Below are positions 17,206-26,637 of a stretch of DNA of 64,000 bases, in pieces. This DNA is from Methylobacter sp. (GTDB lineage Bacteria > Pseudomonadota > Gammaproteobacteria > Methylococcales > Methylomonadaceae). Under the pieces are notes generated by a model. The model was given only the letters and a program-made list of their open reading frames with translations. It made no database searches and had not been told where the DNA came from. The stretch covers positions 37,262-101,261 of the forward strand of contig NZ_JALOCF010000012.1 of the NCBI RefSeq assembly GCF_023227905.1. The letters run 5' to 3'. The position numbers and the translations under genes are program-made. The number at the start of each line of letters is the position of its first letter. Within the stretch, counting starts at the first letter, position 1.

Positions 17206-17940
17206 TTACCTGTGCGAAGCGTCAGATTGTTGCACATCAACTTCAGTTTTTCTGACGGTATCTCTCACAGTTTCCTTGCGTTCTTTTACCTCTTTGCCAA
17301 CCCGAACTTCCTCAACAACACGAGATTCTTTAGATACTACCGGAATTTCAGTGTGTTCGGTAAGTTCTACCTCGCCCTCTTTAAAGCTTGCCAAGTCTGC
17401 TTCGGTTGCAGGTCGGTCTACAGGCATTCTTTCAACATGCACATGCTCTTCACGAAGTCTGAGGCTTTCTTCCACAGGGCGTTCAACTATCCTACTGCGA
17501 AGCTTCGCTCTACCTCGCTCAACTTCTTTTTTCCCTACGTTTAATTGCTCTTCAATAATCGGAATGGTGGTCTCCTCCCTACCGGATTCAGCTACAGCTC
17601 TTTCCCTATCCGACATATCAGCCCCATATTGCTCAGCCTGCTCGTCCACATCCAAAGCACCAGCCTCATCAAGAATTTCTCCAGCGCGCCACGCTTCATC
17701 TTCCGATTCAGCATGAACGGTGACTATCGCGTCACATTGCCGAGCCGCTTCAGCGTAAGAGCTTGACTTCTCTTGTCCAAATAAAGAGCTGAAAAAGTTG
17801 CTGAAACTTTCATTACTTTGATTGGATTTTTGGGTTGAAACATCGACACTCGCGCGCGAGAAGCCGTTATCTAAAAGTTGCTGTACGGCGTCTTGCGCAT
17901 CGGCAACGTCATCGAACATACCTATTACTGTCTGTTTCAT
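17206..17940 (-). CDS. YsnF/AvaK-type stress protein with DUF2382 domain
   Basis: 244 residues from the ATG at 17940, with GAGG eight bases upstream. The N-terminal half (MKQTVIGMFDDVADAQDAVQ) is a heat-induced/general stress 17M-like fold. The C-terminal half is a DUF2382 domain with its charged repeats (IPIIEEQLNVGKKEVERGRA, then RLREEHVHVERMPVDRPA, ending VVEEVRVGKEVKERKETVRD). The protein is rich in Glu and Arg, and soluble. It is the second gene of a pair with the upstream DUF2382 protein, 54 bases apart. Homologues are linked to stress and desiccation; a molecular role is unknown. Confidence 0.85.
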   Translation of the reverse strand: MKQTVIGMFDDVADAQDAVQQLLDNGFSRASVDVSTQKSNQSNESFSNFFSSLFGQEKSSSYAEAARQCDAIVTVHAESEDEAWRAGEILDEAGALDVDEQAEQYGADMSDRERAVAESGREETTIPIIEEQLNVGKKEVERGRAKLRSRIVERPVEESLRLREEHVHVERMPVDRPATEADLASFKEGEVELTEHTEIPVVSKESRVVEEVRVGKEVKERKETVRDTVRKTEVDVQQSDASHR

Positions 17941-17994
17941 AATTTTAACCTCGCAAGTTAAAAATTTAATGATTAAGGAGTGATGGATCAACCG

Positions 17995-18432
17995 TCACTT
18001 ACTCGCTGTCCGATCCGTTGTAGGATCGGGACTATCGGTGTTGATTCGTTCAACCGTTACTTCCTCTTCTTTTAACTTTACTTGTTGGGTTTCCTGCTTT
18101 TGATCTTGGCGTTTAACTATATGTAACTCTTCAACGAGCATAAGGCGCTTTTCAACCACCGCCACTTCCTTTATTACCGAAATGATCATCGTCTCCCCTT
18201 CATATCTGAGGGCTGGAGGCGGTGAATCAATCAATTGATTAATAGCTATCCTTTCCACCTGTATCTCCTCCGCAAGTAAAGGTATGGTTACTGCTTGTTC
18301 ATGTTCCGTTAACTGTTTTGAGATTCGCACAATACCAGCTTCTTCCAGTCTTTTTTCAACATGAAGCTGTTCCTTAAGCACTGGGATTACATCGTCGTGC
18401 TTTGCCTGATTTAACTCATCTTTTGGGTTCAT
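17995..18432 (-). CDS. DUF2382 (YsnF-like) protein
   Basis: 145 residues made almost wholly of the DUF2382 repeat: IPVLKEQLHVEKRLEEAGIV, then IPLLAEEIQVERIAINQLID and LKEEEVTVERINTDSPDP. It lacks the N-terminal 17M-like half found in its downstream neighbour, so the pair may derive from a duplication. Start ATG at 18432. Probably one transcript with the following gene. Confidence 0.82.
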   Translation of the reverse strand: MNPKDELNQAKHDDVIPVLKEQLHVEKRLEEAGIVRISKQLTEHEQAVTIPLLAEEIQVERIAINQLIDSPPPALRYEGETMIISVIKEVAVVEKRLMLVEELHIVKRQDQKQETQQVKLKEEEVTVERINTDSPDPTTDRTASK

Positions 18433-19148
18433 GGGCTTTAACAGATCGTTAAGAGACTAATATTCAACACATATCACCCAATTCTTCCTTATTCATTGAA
18501 TCAAGGCGATGATTTGTAACTGGACGTATGTAATTGTTGCTGCCTATCTTTGCTGAGTCATGTGATTTTCCTCAATTTTTTAAATTAACTTGAGGGAAAA
18601 CCGTTGCTGAAATTAACCCTAGGGCATTTGCTCATTAAAAAAGCAAAGTCAGAGTACAACAAGCAAAATCAGAAATATGTACGCTAAGGAACGCAAGAAA
18701 AAATAATCCTGATTAGGTATCTCACACTCGACCTATCGTTGTCGTATCGGTAATAAGAGTGCGTGCGAAGCAAATTTTTACACTAACATGTAGAAGAGGT
18801 GGAGCTGAATAATAGCAATTTACAGAGTAAATCGGCGATGACTTAAAAGCTGAAGTTTTAAGCGAGGTTGAACAGATAGATAGCGAGTCTTCATTTGCAA
18901 AAATCCGGGCAGAGACAGGTCCGGCGTACTGCGATGCGAATCTTTACAATTCTTGCAAACATTGAACAGAGGTTAGAATCTTTGAACATCCTAAGATCAA
19001 CGACGAGTCACAGGTTGCACCGGTGTAACAGAGTCGCTATTTTATAGAACGTTTGGGCATCCCAGTCCCAGCATTAAAAATCATACGACAGCCACGAGTA
19101 AAGTCTTGACACCCCTATCCTCTAACAGAGGGTTTCTGAAAATTGCGC
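18433..19148. other. Gene-free stretch
   Basis: 716 bases. No gene is supported: a short frame at 19106-19396 lies mostly opposite the acetyltransferase gene. The promoter of the DUF2382 pair should be near 18450-18600. No strong repeat is seen. Confidence 0.5.
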
Positions 19149-20000
19149 TTATCCAAGCTCAAAAGTCGTCACGCCGAACAGCTGGTTTATCGGCAAGTCA
19201 GGGCATTGTCCTGCATACATGCGGACCGTCTCGAACGAAACCGTCATATTGTGCCGATTCACCAAATCGACTGCCGCCGCATTCACGGCCGGTATATCCA
19301 GAAAAACCGAAGCGCTTTCCGGGGCATGCGATTTTAAAGCCGCAAAAAGCTGCTCGGCACACTCAGGGCCGTCTGCGAACAATGGCCCCACCTTGAATCC
19401 TGTGCGGCAGATGCGCATAAGCCCATAACCGGCCAGCTTGTTGCCGCGCAGAATACCTAACGCCGTACTTTGCGGCTGATTAATCCAGCATCTCAGAAAC
19501 TCCCTGCGATTGTCGGGAAAAAAAGCCTGGTCGTATGCGCAAACATCATCAAAAGCCAGCGTAGATAACGGCACAATGCCGGCATCAGCCGGATAATTCC
19601 CGCCGCAATTTCCTTGATACCGGACATTGCTATAGGCTAAGGTAAACCCCGACCTGTTGTAGTTATCCTGCTGGGCGACTACCCCGTCAAGACCAATGGT
19701 GCGGCCGCCAAGTAACGCCAACCCGGCGTTCCATATGCGAATGCCGTAGCCCTGGCCGCGATACTCCGGCTTGACGATATAAAACCCGATAAACCCGAAT
19801 GAATCGCCGTATTTCACGGCTGAAATCGTTGCAATGGGCTCATCGCCAAGCAATCCGACCAGAAAACCGCTTGGATCGGCAGCGTAAAAACAATCGGCAT
19901 CATGTAAGCCGGGATTCCATCCCTCTTCGGCAGCCCAATCGACCGCGATATTAACTTCTTGCCGGGTCATGGTTCTTATTGTGTAGCTGTCTTTTTGCAT
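19149..20000 (-). CDS. GNAT-family N-acetyltransferase with YitH-like C-terminus
   Basis: 283 residues. The N-terminal GNAT domain (about 8-135) shows the acetyl-CoA-binding motif VKPEYRGQGYGIRIWNAGL (R/Q-x-x-G-x-G/A). The C-terminal half (about 150-275; YGLMRICRTGFKVGPLFADG, then VFLDIPAVNAAAVDLV) matches the second domain of YitH/DUF1248-type acetyltransferases. AGGA lies ten bases before the ATG. The substrate is unknown; the isolated position gives no clue. Confidence 0.88.
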   Translation of the reverse strand: MQKDSYTIRTMTRQEVNIAVDWAAEEGWNPGLHDADCFYAADPSGFLVGLLGDEPIATISAVKYGDSFGFIGFYIVKPEYRGQGYGIRIWNAGLALLGGRTIGLDGVVAQQDNYNRSGFTLAYSNVRYQGNCGGNYPADAGIVPLSTLAFDDVCAYDQAFFPDNRREFLRCWINQPQSTALGILRGNKLAGYGLMRICRTGFKVGPLFADGPECAEQLFAALKSHAPESASVFLDIPAVNAAAVDLVNRHNMTVSFETVRMYAGQCPDLPINQLFGVTTFELG

Positions 20001-20063
20001 AGTTTTTCGATCCTGATTATTCGCAGAAACACGATCACAATAGTCATCGCGAGTGATGACCGT

Positions 20064-20480
20064 TTAATCCCAGCCAACAGGCTGATAGCCGCGCTCCTGA
20101 AGACATCTGTTTACAAAGTTCTCATAGGCCGGGCTGCGTTCCGGTTCGCTGAATATCCAGCGCAGCAGTCCTACAGTCGCGCCGCTAGCCGCTCCGATCG
20201 CCGACCCTGAACCCGCCGCGCCGACCACCGCACCTCCCACAGCGCCCGATGCAGCGCCGATGGCGGCACCTCCAACGGTATCAGTTGCCGCCCGCCCCGC
20301 CTCGCTGCCGCCGGAATCGGCACCGGCAGCCTCAGCAAGATCCATGCAAGCCTCGATATCACGTTCTGCGGCTTTTGATCCGACGGTATTGTATTGGTGA
20401 TTTGGATAAAGAACCGGGCGGGTCGATGCGCAGCCTTGCATCGACAGGGCAGTGACTAGAGCCAAAATAATCTTGAACAT
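20064..20480 (-). CDS. Glycine-zipper lipoprotein
   Basis: 138 residues. A short signal peptide MFKIILALVTALSMQG ends at Cys17 with a plausible lipobox. The middle (about 65-105) is a glycine zipper (AIGAASGAVGGAVVGAAGSG, with GxxxG spacing) that can form a membrane-associated helical hairpin. The C-terminus (YENFVNRCLQERGYQPVGWD) with its conserved Cys is common in this small-lipoprotein group. AGGAGA lies five bases before the ATG. Envelope location is inferred. Confidence 0.8.
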   Translation of the reverse strand: MFKIILALVTALSMQGCASTRPVLYPNHQYNTVGSKAAERDIEACMDLAEAAGADSGGSEAGRAATDTVGGAAIGAASGAVGGAVVGAAGSGSAIGAASGATVGLLRWIFSEPERSPAYENFVNRCLQERGYQPVGWD

Positions 20481-21186
20481 GAGAATCTCCTATTTTAGAT
20501 AACAATTGGGGCCCAATGTAACATGGGGTGACTTCGCAGTGCCGGCATGATGTTCATGCACAACTCACCCATGGCCGGAACTGTAGCAGTTGCGGCAGAT
20601 TGTAAAACCGAAGCCACCTTACAAATATCCGCCTAATAGCATTAAGATTCAAGCCGATAAACGAGAATGTCCGTTTACATAAATAACATTCTCTTCATTC
20701 ATCATTTACTAGCAATTCTCGATTATTTAAGATTACTCCCATTGTTAAACTCACTCTATTGAGCGGTAGGCCCTTGCAGTGGCACGGACTGGGTCCCGTT
20801 TGCCGCGCCGAGCACCGGGGCTACCAATAGGCAGAGTGGATGGGTGGAGCGTCGCGGCAGCGACCCCTTAAACTACAAGGTCACGCATCCCAGACGGCAT
20901 TCCTTGGTAGCACGTGGGAACGAGACAAGTGTTTTTAAAAATTCGGGCTATGTTTCTGACTAACAAAGAAATGCTCTAGGACACTTTCACTCAGGACGGG
21001 AACCCCTATTGGGCCATATTTCCGTTGCTTAATTAGGCTTTGTAGTAATTGCAGTGATGTGTCCCTCAAGGCGAACCCAGACTGCACAACAGGGTCGTAC
21101 GAATCGCATTAAAGGGAGGTTATAGCTCAATGGCGGGCACGGCTGACTAGTTTACTTAAACTCAAAGTTTGCCGCTTGACAGGAGG
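20481..21186. other. Intergenic stretch with a GC-rich patch
   Basis: About 700 bases with no supported gene. Bases 20760-20930 are much more GC-rich than their surroundings. A broken frame at about 20950-21030 reads MFLTNKEML, a stop, then DTFTQDGNPYWAIFPLLN. This looks like a decayed coding remnant, but no family can be named. Confidence 0.4.
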
Positions 21187-21215
21187 AATCCGGATACTGA
21201 TTTAGCATCCGGATT
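21187..21215 (+). terminator. Hairpin AATCCGGAT/ATCCGGATT
   Basis: A 9-bp perfect stem (21187-21195 with 21207-21215), 11-base loop, followed on the plus strand by TTCAT; counting the stem end gives TTTT. It lies ten bases after the stop of the minus-strand 96-residue gene, so it may work in that direction as well. Confidence 0.5.
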
Positions 21216-21224
21216 TTCATGAAT

Positions 21225-21515
21225 TTAAGCGGGCATCCAGTTTTTTACCTCAAAATCAGCCAGGGCCGATGCCTCAGGTAACTTTTGGTCCCGCGCTTTA
21301 GTTATTTCCTTATTAATAAAATAGACGTTATCAATTGTTATTGGAAATAACGACTCACCGTTCCTTGTATCGATGGTCTTGCCTTTAAGCGAATGATAGA
21401 AGTTAAACAGTTCCATATAATGCTCATCATTCTCGGAGCCTTCCGGAAATAATGGGCGGTTAGCCTCCTGCAATGCTGCATAAAACTCTTTTTGGATGAA
21501 ATTGAGCAGATTCAT
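21225..21515 (-). CDS. Small hypothetical protein
   Basis: 96 residues with AGGAGA seven bases before the ATG. It is soluble, acidic and aromatic-rich (FIQKEFYAALQEANRPLFPE, then ELFNFYHSLKGKTIDTRNGE). No transmembrane segment, Cys cluster or recognisable domain. Single gene followed by a hairpin. Function unknown. Confidence 0.65.
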   Translation of the reverse strand: MNLLNFIQKEFYAALQEANRPLFPEGSENDEHYMELFNFYHSLKGKTIDTRNGESLFPITIDNVYFINKEITKARDQKLPEASALADFEVKNWMPA

Positions 21516-22468
21516 TTTTATTCTCCTGAAGAAATCGTATAAAACCGCAAATTTTCCGTTTAAACGGTTTTGCTTTTCAGATACAGATTAAAACTTATCT
21601 ATAACAAACTGATGACGGTTTGTTTAAGATTTCATGACAATTACAGGAAGCGTCTAAGAAATACCCAATTCGAGCTGGCTTATATTGATAAGCTTTAGAA
21701 TTTGATAGTGGCACCACTCATCATTTAGGGCTCCCTATAACATAGAAAGCAAATGCTGAGCCAAAATTAACACATAAATTAAATTTACTTATTGTTTATT
21801 AAATACAAACACTTACAAAAAACAATACTAAATTAAGCCTATTTAATTATTGTCAATAAATGCATCATATTTGTGCGCATACTGATAATCTGCACAGATG
21901 AAACTCTTTTTGTTGCTAATTTTTTTCTTGCCATTGAGAAGATATGATTGAATTTCTTTTTGGATTCTTTGTAGAACTGACATTATCGATTCATCTCGAT
22001 AATATTTATTTGAAGACCTTTAACAATTTCTAAGCTCGGCCGTCTGGAAATTGCATCGCGTCCACTAAATGGCTTGGCTTATCAAGCACTATATCGCTCC
22101 AAATTGAACGATAAAACACCATCAGCAACATAGCGATAAAAAGTTGAATACGGCCAATCGCCCCCCCCAACATCTGCAGGACAGCCGTCATGAAAGGCGG
22201 CTGTTAAAACCCCGATCGAAATACGATAAGTTTTTGGAGAAAAATAATTTATTAACGCCGACTTCCCGGAAAATCATCCGTATATTCCGTATATGAGGGC
22301 AATGCCCGGATGCAGTGCAGTACGCCACTCAGCCATCAATGTGGAATATAGATGCGAGCGATACCGAGGCGCACAGTAAACCAATATGATCGATCAGTAA
22401 TTGCGGTGGATTGCCTAATGGCGAATCCAGCTTGCAAATACCAGCCTTACAGCCTTGGGAACATTCTT
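21516..22468. other. Long AT-rich gene-free stretch
   Basis: 953 bases. No reading frame with coding character is seen on either strand. An ACAGCCG/CGGCTGT hairpin sits at 22181-22204. The region becomes less AT-rich after 22050. A decayed gene is possible but nothing is recognisable. Confidence 0.45.
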
Positions 22469-23002
22469 CTAGTGAATGTGCACCTCACGTGACTTTACCG
22501 TATCGCTTCTGCGCAAAGTATAGCGTTCTTCATCGCCCACCATCTTCCCTCCCCCACTATTAAGCTGAATGAGCGTTCCTTCATCTTCAATACGATATTG
22601 CTTTATAGGCGATTCATTACGCGGCGTTAAAACAACGGTACGATTTTCATCATTCCAGCTGTATTTTCCTTTTTCATAAAACTCCCTTGAGGATTCCCTG
22701 GCGGGCTGAGTCACCAGCAGATAATTGTTATTTTGCTTTAACGACAGCGTTGTTTTAACCCCATTGCAATCGTTGCAAGGAAAATAACCGTAAAAAACAC
22801 CATGAAAATCCAGGCTCTTATCAATAGGGTTCGCATGGGCTGAGTGATCTGTGTTTTGCTGGCTGCTATTTACACGCGCCCTGAGGTACTTTTCTTGAGC
22901 TTCGAAGTCTGTTTTTGCCATTACAGGAGTATTGGCAGAAAGCAGAGTGCCGAAAAAAATCAAAGCCAGATTTTGTTTTAATTGGTTTTTTAATGTTTGC
23001 AT
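22469..23002 (-). CDS. NlpE N-terminal-domain periplasmic protein
   Basis: 177 residues. A Sec signal peptide ends at about TPVMA (residue 29). The mature part carries the NlpE_N signature: FHGVFYGYFPCNDCNGVKTT with a CxxC (Cys76, Cys79), then TLSLKQNNNYLLVTQ and a closing strand TLIQLNSGGG. E. coli NlpE is an outer-membrane lipoprotein involved in surface sensing and copper tolerance. This homologue lacks a lipobox Cys, so it is probably soluble in the periplasm. A copper link is possible but unproven. Confidence 0.82.
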   Translation of the reverse strand: MQTLKNQLKQNLALIFFGTLLSANTPVMAKTDFEAQEKYLRARVNSSQQNTDHSAHANPIDKSLDFHGVFYGYFPCNDCNGVKTTLSLKQNNNYLLVTQPARESSREFYEKGKYSWNDENRTVVLTPRNESPIKQYRIEDEGTLIQLNSGGGKMVGDEERYTLRRSDTVKSREVHIH

Positions 23003-23355
23003 ATCACTATCTCTTTAATTTGTAATTCACGTTCAACGTTGCCGAATAACCTGAACGGTCATGAAAATGCGCAAGGCAAGAACCCGACCTTTTTGCTAGG
23101 TTGTCAAAACTTCTGCCATTCCATCATAAAACCGCCACGCACCCAAGAAATGAATTGGCCTTTATTCCACAACAGCGGTTGCCATGCCGCTACGCACCTG
23201 AACAGAAAGCTAATCAAGCGCAGCGCTGGATGTTGAAAAAGGCCATTATAACCCCGCCCCGATTGAGTGCAATGTCAGGTTAGGCATGCCCATCAAGCGC
23301 AAAAACAGGTTCAAATCCTATTAAAACTAACTCCGTTTTTCGGCAGGGCTAAAAG
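23003..23355. other. Gene-free stretch
   Basis: 353 bases; only short frames without coding character. The promoter of the NlpE-like gene should lie near 23010-23080. Confidence 0.45.
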
Positions 23356-23727
23356 TTATTTCAATATATTGGTTTGTTTCGCACATCGCCAATGGGCAGT
23401 ATTAAAATCAGTTTTTTGCATGGCTTCTTTTTCCATGCAACTCCAGTACGATGCCGGTTTCAATTCCTCTTTGCACGATGCCGATATAGGGGCTTCCGCA
23501 GGTTGCTTCTGCCCTTTAGCCTTTTCCTGCTGTTCGAAGAGCTGAGTGGCGCGTAAGCAGATATTATAAGCTTCATTTTGCTCGTCGGCAGTGCCAGTGC
23601 TCTGCCCTGGGCTGGAACCGGACGGCATAGCTTCAGAAGATGGACGTGGCACGTCCCCGGGCTCTTGGGCATGGCTCACCATCGGTAACGCCATAATCAG
23701 AATAAATCCCGCAACTAATTTGCGCAT
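23356..23727 (-). CDS. Small periplasmic Cys-containing protein
   Basis: 123 residues with AGGAG eight bases before the ATG. The signal peptide MRKLVAGFILIMALPMVSHA has an AxA-type cleavage site (SHA|Q). A Pro/Ser/Gly-rich spacer follows. The C-terminal helical part has four Cys (YNICLRATQLF, ISASCKEELKP, SYWSCMEKEAM, AHWRCAKQTN), spaced as if to make two disulfides. The family is not recognised. Confidence 0.7.
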   Translation of the reverse strand: MRKLVAGFILIMALPMVSHAQEPGDVPRPSSEAMPSGSSPGQSTGTADEQNEAYNICLRATQLFEQQEKAKGQKQPAEAPISASCKEELKPASYWSCMEKEAMQKTDFNTAHWRCAKQTNILK

Positions 23728-24058
23728 GGCAGAACTCCTATAAAAACGGGTTTTAAGGAAAACGGTTGCTTAGTACGACCTGGCGTCGTCTATATAAGCC
23801 CTCCCGTTTCAGGTAGTCTGTACGTTTCCGCACACAGCATTATGGCATCCGGATTCCGAACGGGCTAACAGGGTAGTGATGACGCTTGAACACATAAAAG
23901 CCAATACATTGAAAAAGGTTCCGTTCATTACAGCACAGTGTTTGACGGCCAAAAAAAGGACGATAGCAAGTTAGCCAAGTGGTAAACTTAAACAGTTATA
24001 CATTGACACATCCAATCTTTAAAAATGATGGCTTATATCGGCTATCTTTGATCTGAAA
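23728..24058. other. Divergent intergenic region
   Basis: 331 bases between the Cys-rich periplasmic protein gene and a small plus-strand frame. No RNA gene or repeat seen. Confidence 0.45.
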
Positions 24059-24250
24059 ATGAAGAAAATTACGAGAGCTAGGAAAAAGAAGAACATCAAC
24101 CAGACGGATTTGTTTGATTGGCTGGAACAGATGGAGAAGCTGAAAGCGGTCGAATCAGAACTGAACATGACCTCTTCACTTGGACCGTTGGAGTTAAGTA
24201 CGATCGTAGAAAAACAAGTCGACTGGGTTGATTTGGAGTTATTAGTTTAA
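24059..24250 (+). CDS. Small hypothetical protein (uncertain)
   Basis: 63 residues: a very basic start (MKKITRARKKKNINQTDLFD) followed by an acidic helix (WLEQMEKLKAVESELNM). No good ribosome-binding site is seen. The composition is protein-like, and a strong hairpin follows the stop. It may be a real short gene or the fragment of a larger one. Confidence 0.4.
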   Translation: MKKITRARKKKNINQTDLFDWLEQMEKLKAVESELNMTSSLGPLELSTIVEKQVDWVDLELLV

Positions 24251-24303
24251 ATACCGGTATTGGTTAAAACCTAACCTGATAGCTACCGGATTTTTAAAAT
24301 AGC

Positions 24304-24340
24304 GGCCAGGTTAAATTTAGCCTGTAAATTTAACCTGGCC
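24304..24340. terminator. 16-bp perfect inverted repeat between convergent genes
   Basis: GGCCAGGTTAAATTTA (24304-24319), loop GCCTG, perfect complement at 24325-24340. No T-run. It lies between the stops of the 63-residue frame and the SRPBCC gene; the likely role is a bidirectional terminator. Confidence 0.6.
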
Positions 24341-24386
24341 TACCGTTTCCCCAGAGGCATCGTTACTTTAGTTTTATAAGCCTCAT

Positions 24387-24836
24387 TCAGGCCAGGTGGC
24401 TAATAGCGCCCTCTTTCATTAAATCTTTTTCCATTCCATCAATGCCGGCACTGATAGCGCTTTGTACTATTTCCGCAACTGAAGCACTATCTTCCGGCTT
24501 TGACTCGAAATCAATGGTCCAGACAACAATGCCCAAGCCATCATAAGATGTGAACACTTCGACTGTTCCTTTGTAATAGCTCACAGGAAATGGCGATATT
24601 GGCCGAAGATATATCAGCTTCATGTTTTTTGAATCAACTTCTTCAATGGTATCTTTTATATCGCCACCATTATCGGCTATGGTCATATAGCGTAATGCAC
24701 CTGGGACATCGCCCTCTACCTTACAAGTCTCAATGAATGGAAACCATACATCGAGCCTTCCTATTTTGCTGATCGCTTCCCATACCTGCTCTGAGGGTAC
24801 ATTTAATTTTTTTGTAATAGCTTGCTTAGTAAACAT
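24387..24836 (-). CDS. SRPBCC (START-like, MxaD-type) protein
   Basis: 149 residues, close to the size of cytoplasmic SRPBCC ligand-binding proteins. The N-terminal pattern VPSEQVWEAISKIGRLDVWF followed by FIETCKVEG is the family hallmark. The C-terminal long helix (SVAEIVQSAISAGIDGMEKD) closes the cavity. AGGAGA lies five bases before the ATG. MxaD of methylotrophs is a member of the same superfamily, but no mxa genes are near and a methanol role cannot be claimed. The ligand is unknown. Confidence 0.82.
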   Translation of the reverse strand: MFTKQAITKKLNVPSEQVWEAISKIGRLDVWFPFIETCKVEGDVPGALRYMTIADNGGDIKDTIEEVDSKNMKLIYLRPISPFPVSYYKGTVEVFTSYDGLGIVVWTIDFESKPEDSASVAEIVQSAISAGIDGMEKDLMKEGAISHLA

Positions 24837-25087
24837 CAGTATCTCCTAACTCATAAAATTTAAGCTTTTATAGAAGCTTGATTAATAAAATTGAATCGGT
24901 TTAACAAAAGGTTTAGTCACAAATGAACGGTTAAGCTCACTTTAACAATACGAACTATGCGTCGTATTGGAAAAAACCGACAATTTAAGTTGATATGATT
25001 TTAGAGGTACTACTGGCAATTTTGGACAGACTATAAAAAATTGGGATACGCTACGATCTAATTTAAAACCCCCACCAAATGATGGAC

Positions 25088-25912
25088 TTATACTGTTGGA
25101 TATAAATTTAACAACCCCGAAAACTGTATCGTTTGGGAAGTATCAATTTGAGGGTAAAGAGATTCCGGTGAAATTCCATAAAGTTCTTGAAAGTCGCGAA
25201 TCATGTGGCTTTGATCATAGTAACCTACTGCATGCGCTACATCTGCCCAAGTCGACAGCGTTTTACGTTGGAAAATAGCGTTCCGCAAACGTACTACACG
25301 CGCATATTTTTTAGGCGTAGCGCCAACATGAGCCAGAAAACGCCGTTCCAGGGTACGCTCAGTTAAACCGAGATTCCGGGCGAGCATCCCAATAGGGTAA
25401 TTTCCGTTAGAACTACTTAAATCCCTGCAAGCTTTTTGAATCAGCAGATCCCCATTGTCCCGGTTCAATATCGCAAGTAAAAAATTCTCTACGCATTGAA
25501 CACGCTCACTAGCTGTTCTTTTATGCGCCAAGCTATCTTCTATTTTTTCAATCGCATACCAAGGAAAAATATCTCTGCAATCCACTCGCCTTTCAGCACA
25601 TTCCCTGACTATACCGCGACGAAATACATTTAATCCCCAAGGAGTAAGGCGTGCAGAAACGCCTGATACCGTTCCAATACCTCCCAGATCACTTCGGTAG
25701 CTTTGGAAGCCGGCGAGTCCGCTACGAGTGGTATAAATAGTGTCTTTGTGGGTGGTCTGAAGCAAATCCGCATACAAAAAACATAAATAGGTTGCGGTGT
25801 CCGGCAGAATTGAAAGCGCCGAGTTATCGCTGCCCGTTAAGTCTTCATAATCCCAAATGGCCGTAACGTAGGGTGCCAATAATTTGGTTGGTGCAAAAAC
25901 TCTCAAACTCAA
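25088..25912 (-). CDS. AraC-family transcriptional regulator
   Basis: 274 residues starting at TTG, with GAGG eight bases upstream; the next in-frame ATG would remove conserved sequence. The N-terminal domain (about 1-150; FAPTKLLAPYVTAIWDYEDL) is of the DUF6597 type. The C-terminal AraC HTH pair (about 165-260) includes IGMLARNLGLTERTLERRFL and WADVAHAVGYYDQSHMIRDF, with the typical end ELYGISPESLY. Targets are unknown; it has no co-oriented partner. Confidence 0.9.
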   Translation of the reverse strand: MSLRVFAPTKLLAPYVTAIWDYEDLTGSDNSALSILPDTATYLCFLYADLLQTTHKDTIYTTRSGLAGFQSYRSDLGGIGTVSGVSARLTPWGLNVFRRGIVRECAERRVDCRDIFPWYAIEKIEDSLAHKRTASERVQCVENFLLAILNRDNGDLLIQKACRDLSSSNGNYPIGMLARNLGLTERTLERRFLAHVGATPKKYARVVRLRNAIFQRKTLSTWADVAHAVGYYDQSHMIRDFQELYGISPESLYPQIDTSQTIQFSGLLNLYPTV

Positions 25913-26056
25913 AATGACGTCCTCGATTCTTGAATGATCATTAGGGGTATATTGGATTACGTTATCTCGTTAGGCTCAATAAGCTAACCCGAGCTACGTA
26001 GCTTGCTTATTATTCGCTTGCGGTCGAATGTATATTCGAAAAATCCAGCGGTCCTT

Positions 26057-26578
26057 CTAGTGAACAGCCCCAATCGGGATTTTATATGCGCCACGTTTTA
26101 CCCAGCGGTGGAAAGTCGAATAGGGCCAATCGCCGGGGCTTTCCACCAAGCCATGTTTTACCGGATTGTAATGGATGTAGTCAAAATGCCGTTGGTAATC
26201 TCTTTCATCGCGCAAGGTATGTTCCGCATAGTAACGTTGCCAGACACCTCGCCGACGATGGGCGATGCGGGATGGCGAGCGGGATTTTTCCGCGCCGCCC
26301 AGTGCAAGCCAGGATTGAGTGAAATGTTTTTTAATCGCGCCCCAGCGTTTTGGATAAGCGGCATCACCGGGCGGCAGCGTCCAGATAGCGTGCATGTGGT
26401 CATGCAGCATCACCATCGCATCCACCTGAAACGGCGGCCAACGTTGAAAGCAGTCCTGAAAAGCCGCGCGTAATAAATCCCTGGCAAGATCGTTACCTAA
26501 AATTTTCGTTCACCGTTCAGCCACCACGGTGAAAAAATAAGAGCCGCCAGGAACAAAACACCGCCGGTAATTCGACAT
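26057..26578 (-). pseudogene. REP-associated tyrosine transposase (RAYT), broken by an in-frame TGA
   Basis: Full-length frame of 174 codons from ATG at 26578. Residues 1-22 (MSNYRRCFVPGGSYFFTVVA plus ER) are followed by TGA at 26510-26512, and the frame then continues as TKILGNDLARDLLRAAFQD. The HUH-like motif (HDHMHAIW) and the catalytic region (HFDYIHYNPVKHGLV) are intact downstream. RAYTs are IS200-like single-strand transposases that mobilise REP sequences. A single base change (CGA to TGA) would explain the break. A REP pair starts 60 bases upstream. Translation from an internal GTG at 26425 would lack the N-terminal strand and is probably inactive. Confidence 0.85.
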
Positions 26579-26637
26579 GATTCAGTCCACCCAATGCAAA
26601 TTTATTAGAACAAATCCAAATACAGCATAACCGAGAT

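Noticed and set aside
18700..19030. Two similar segments (near 18765 and 18930) as a duplicated element
   Set aside because: Similarity is limited to scattered short words and could be chance in AT-rich DNA.
20760..21030. GC-rich patch as a structured RNA or gene
   Set aside because: No cloverleaf or known RNA fold could be drawn, and every frame is broken by stops. At most a decayed fragment.
26003..26473. 156-residue plus-strand frame
   Set aside because: Antisense to the RAYT gene, whose HUH-like and Tyr motifs are on the minus strand.
26510..26512. TGA as a selenocysteine codon in the RAYT gene
   Set aside because: RAYT proteins have no selenocysteine form and no SECIS-like hairpin was seen just after the TGA. 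A point mutation is simpler.
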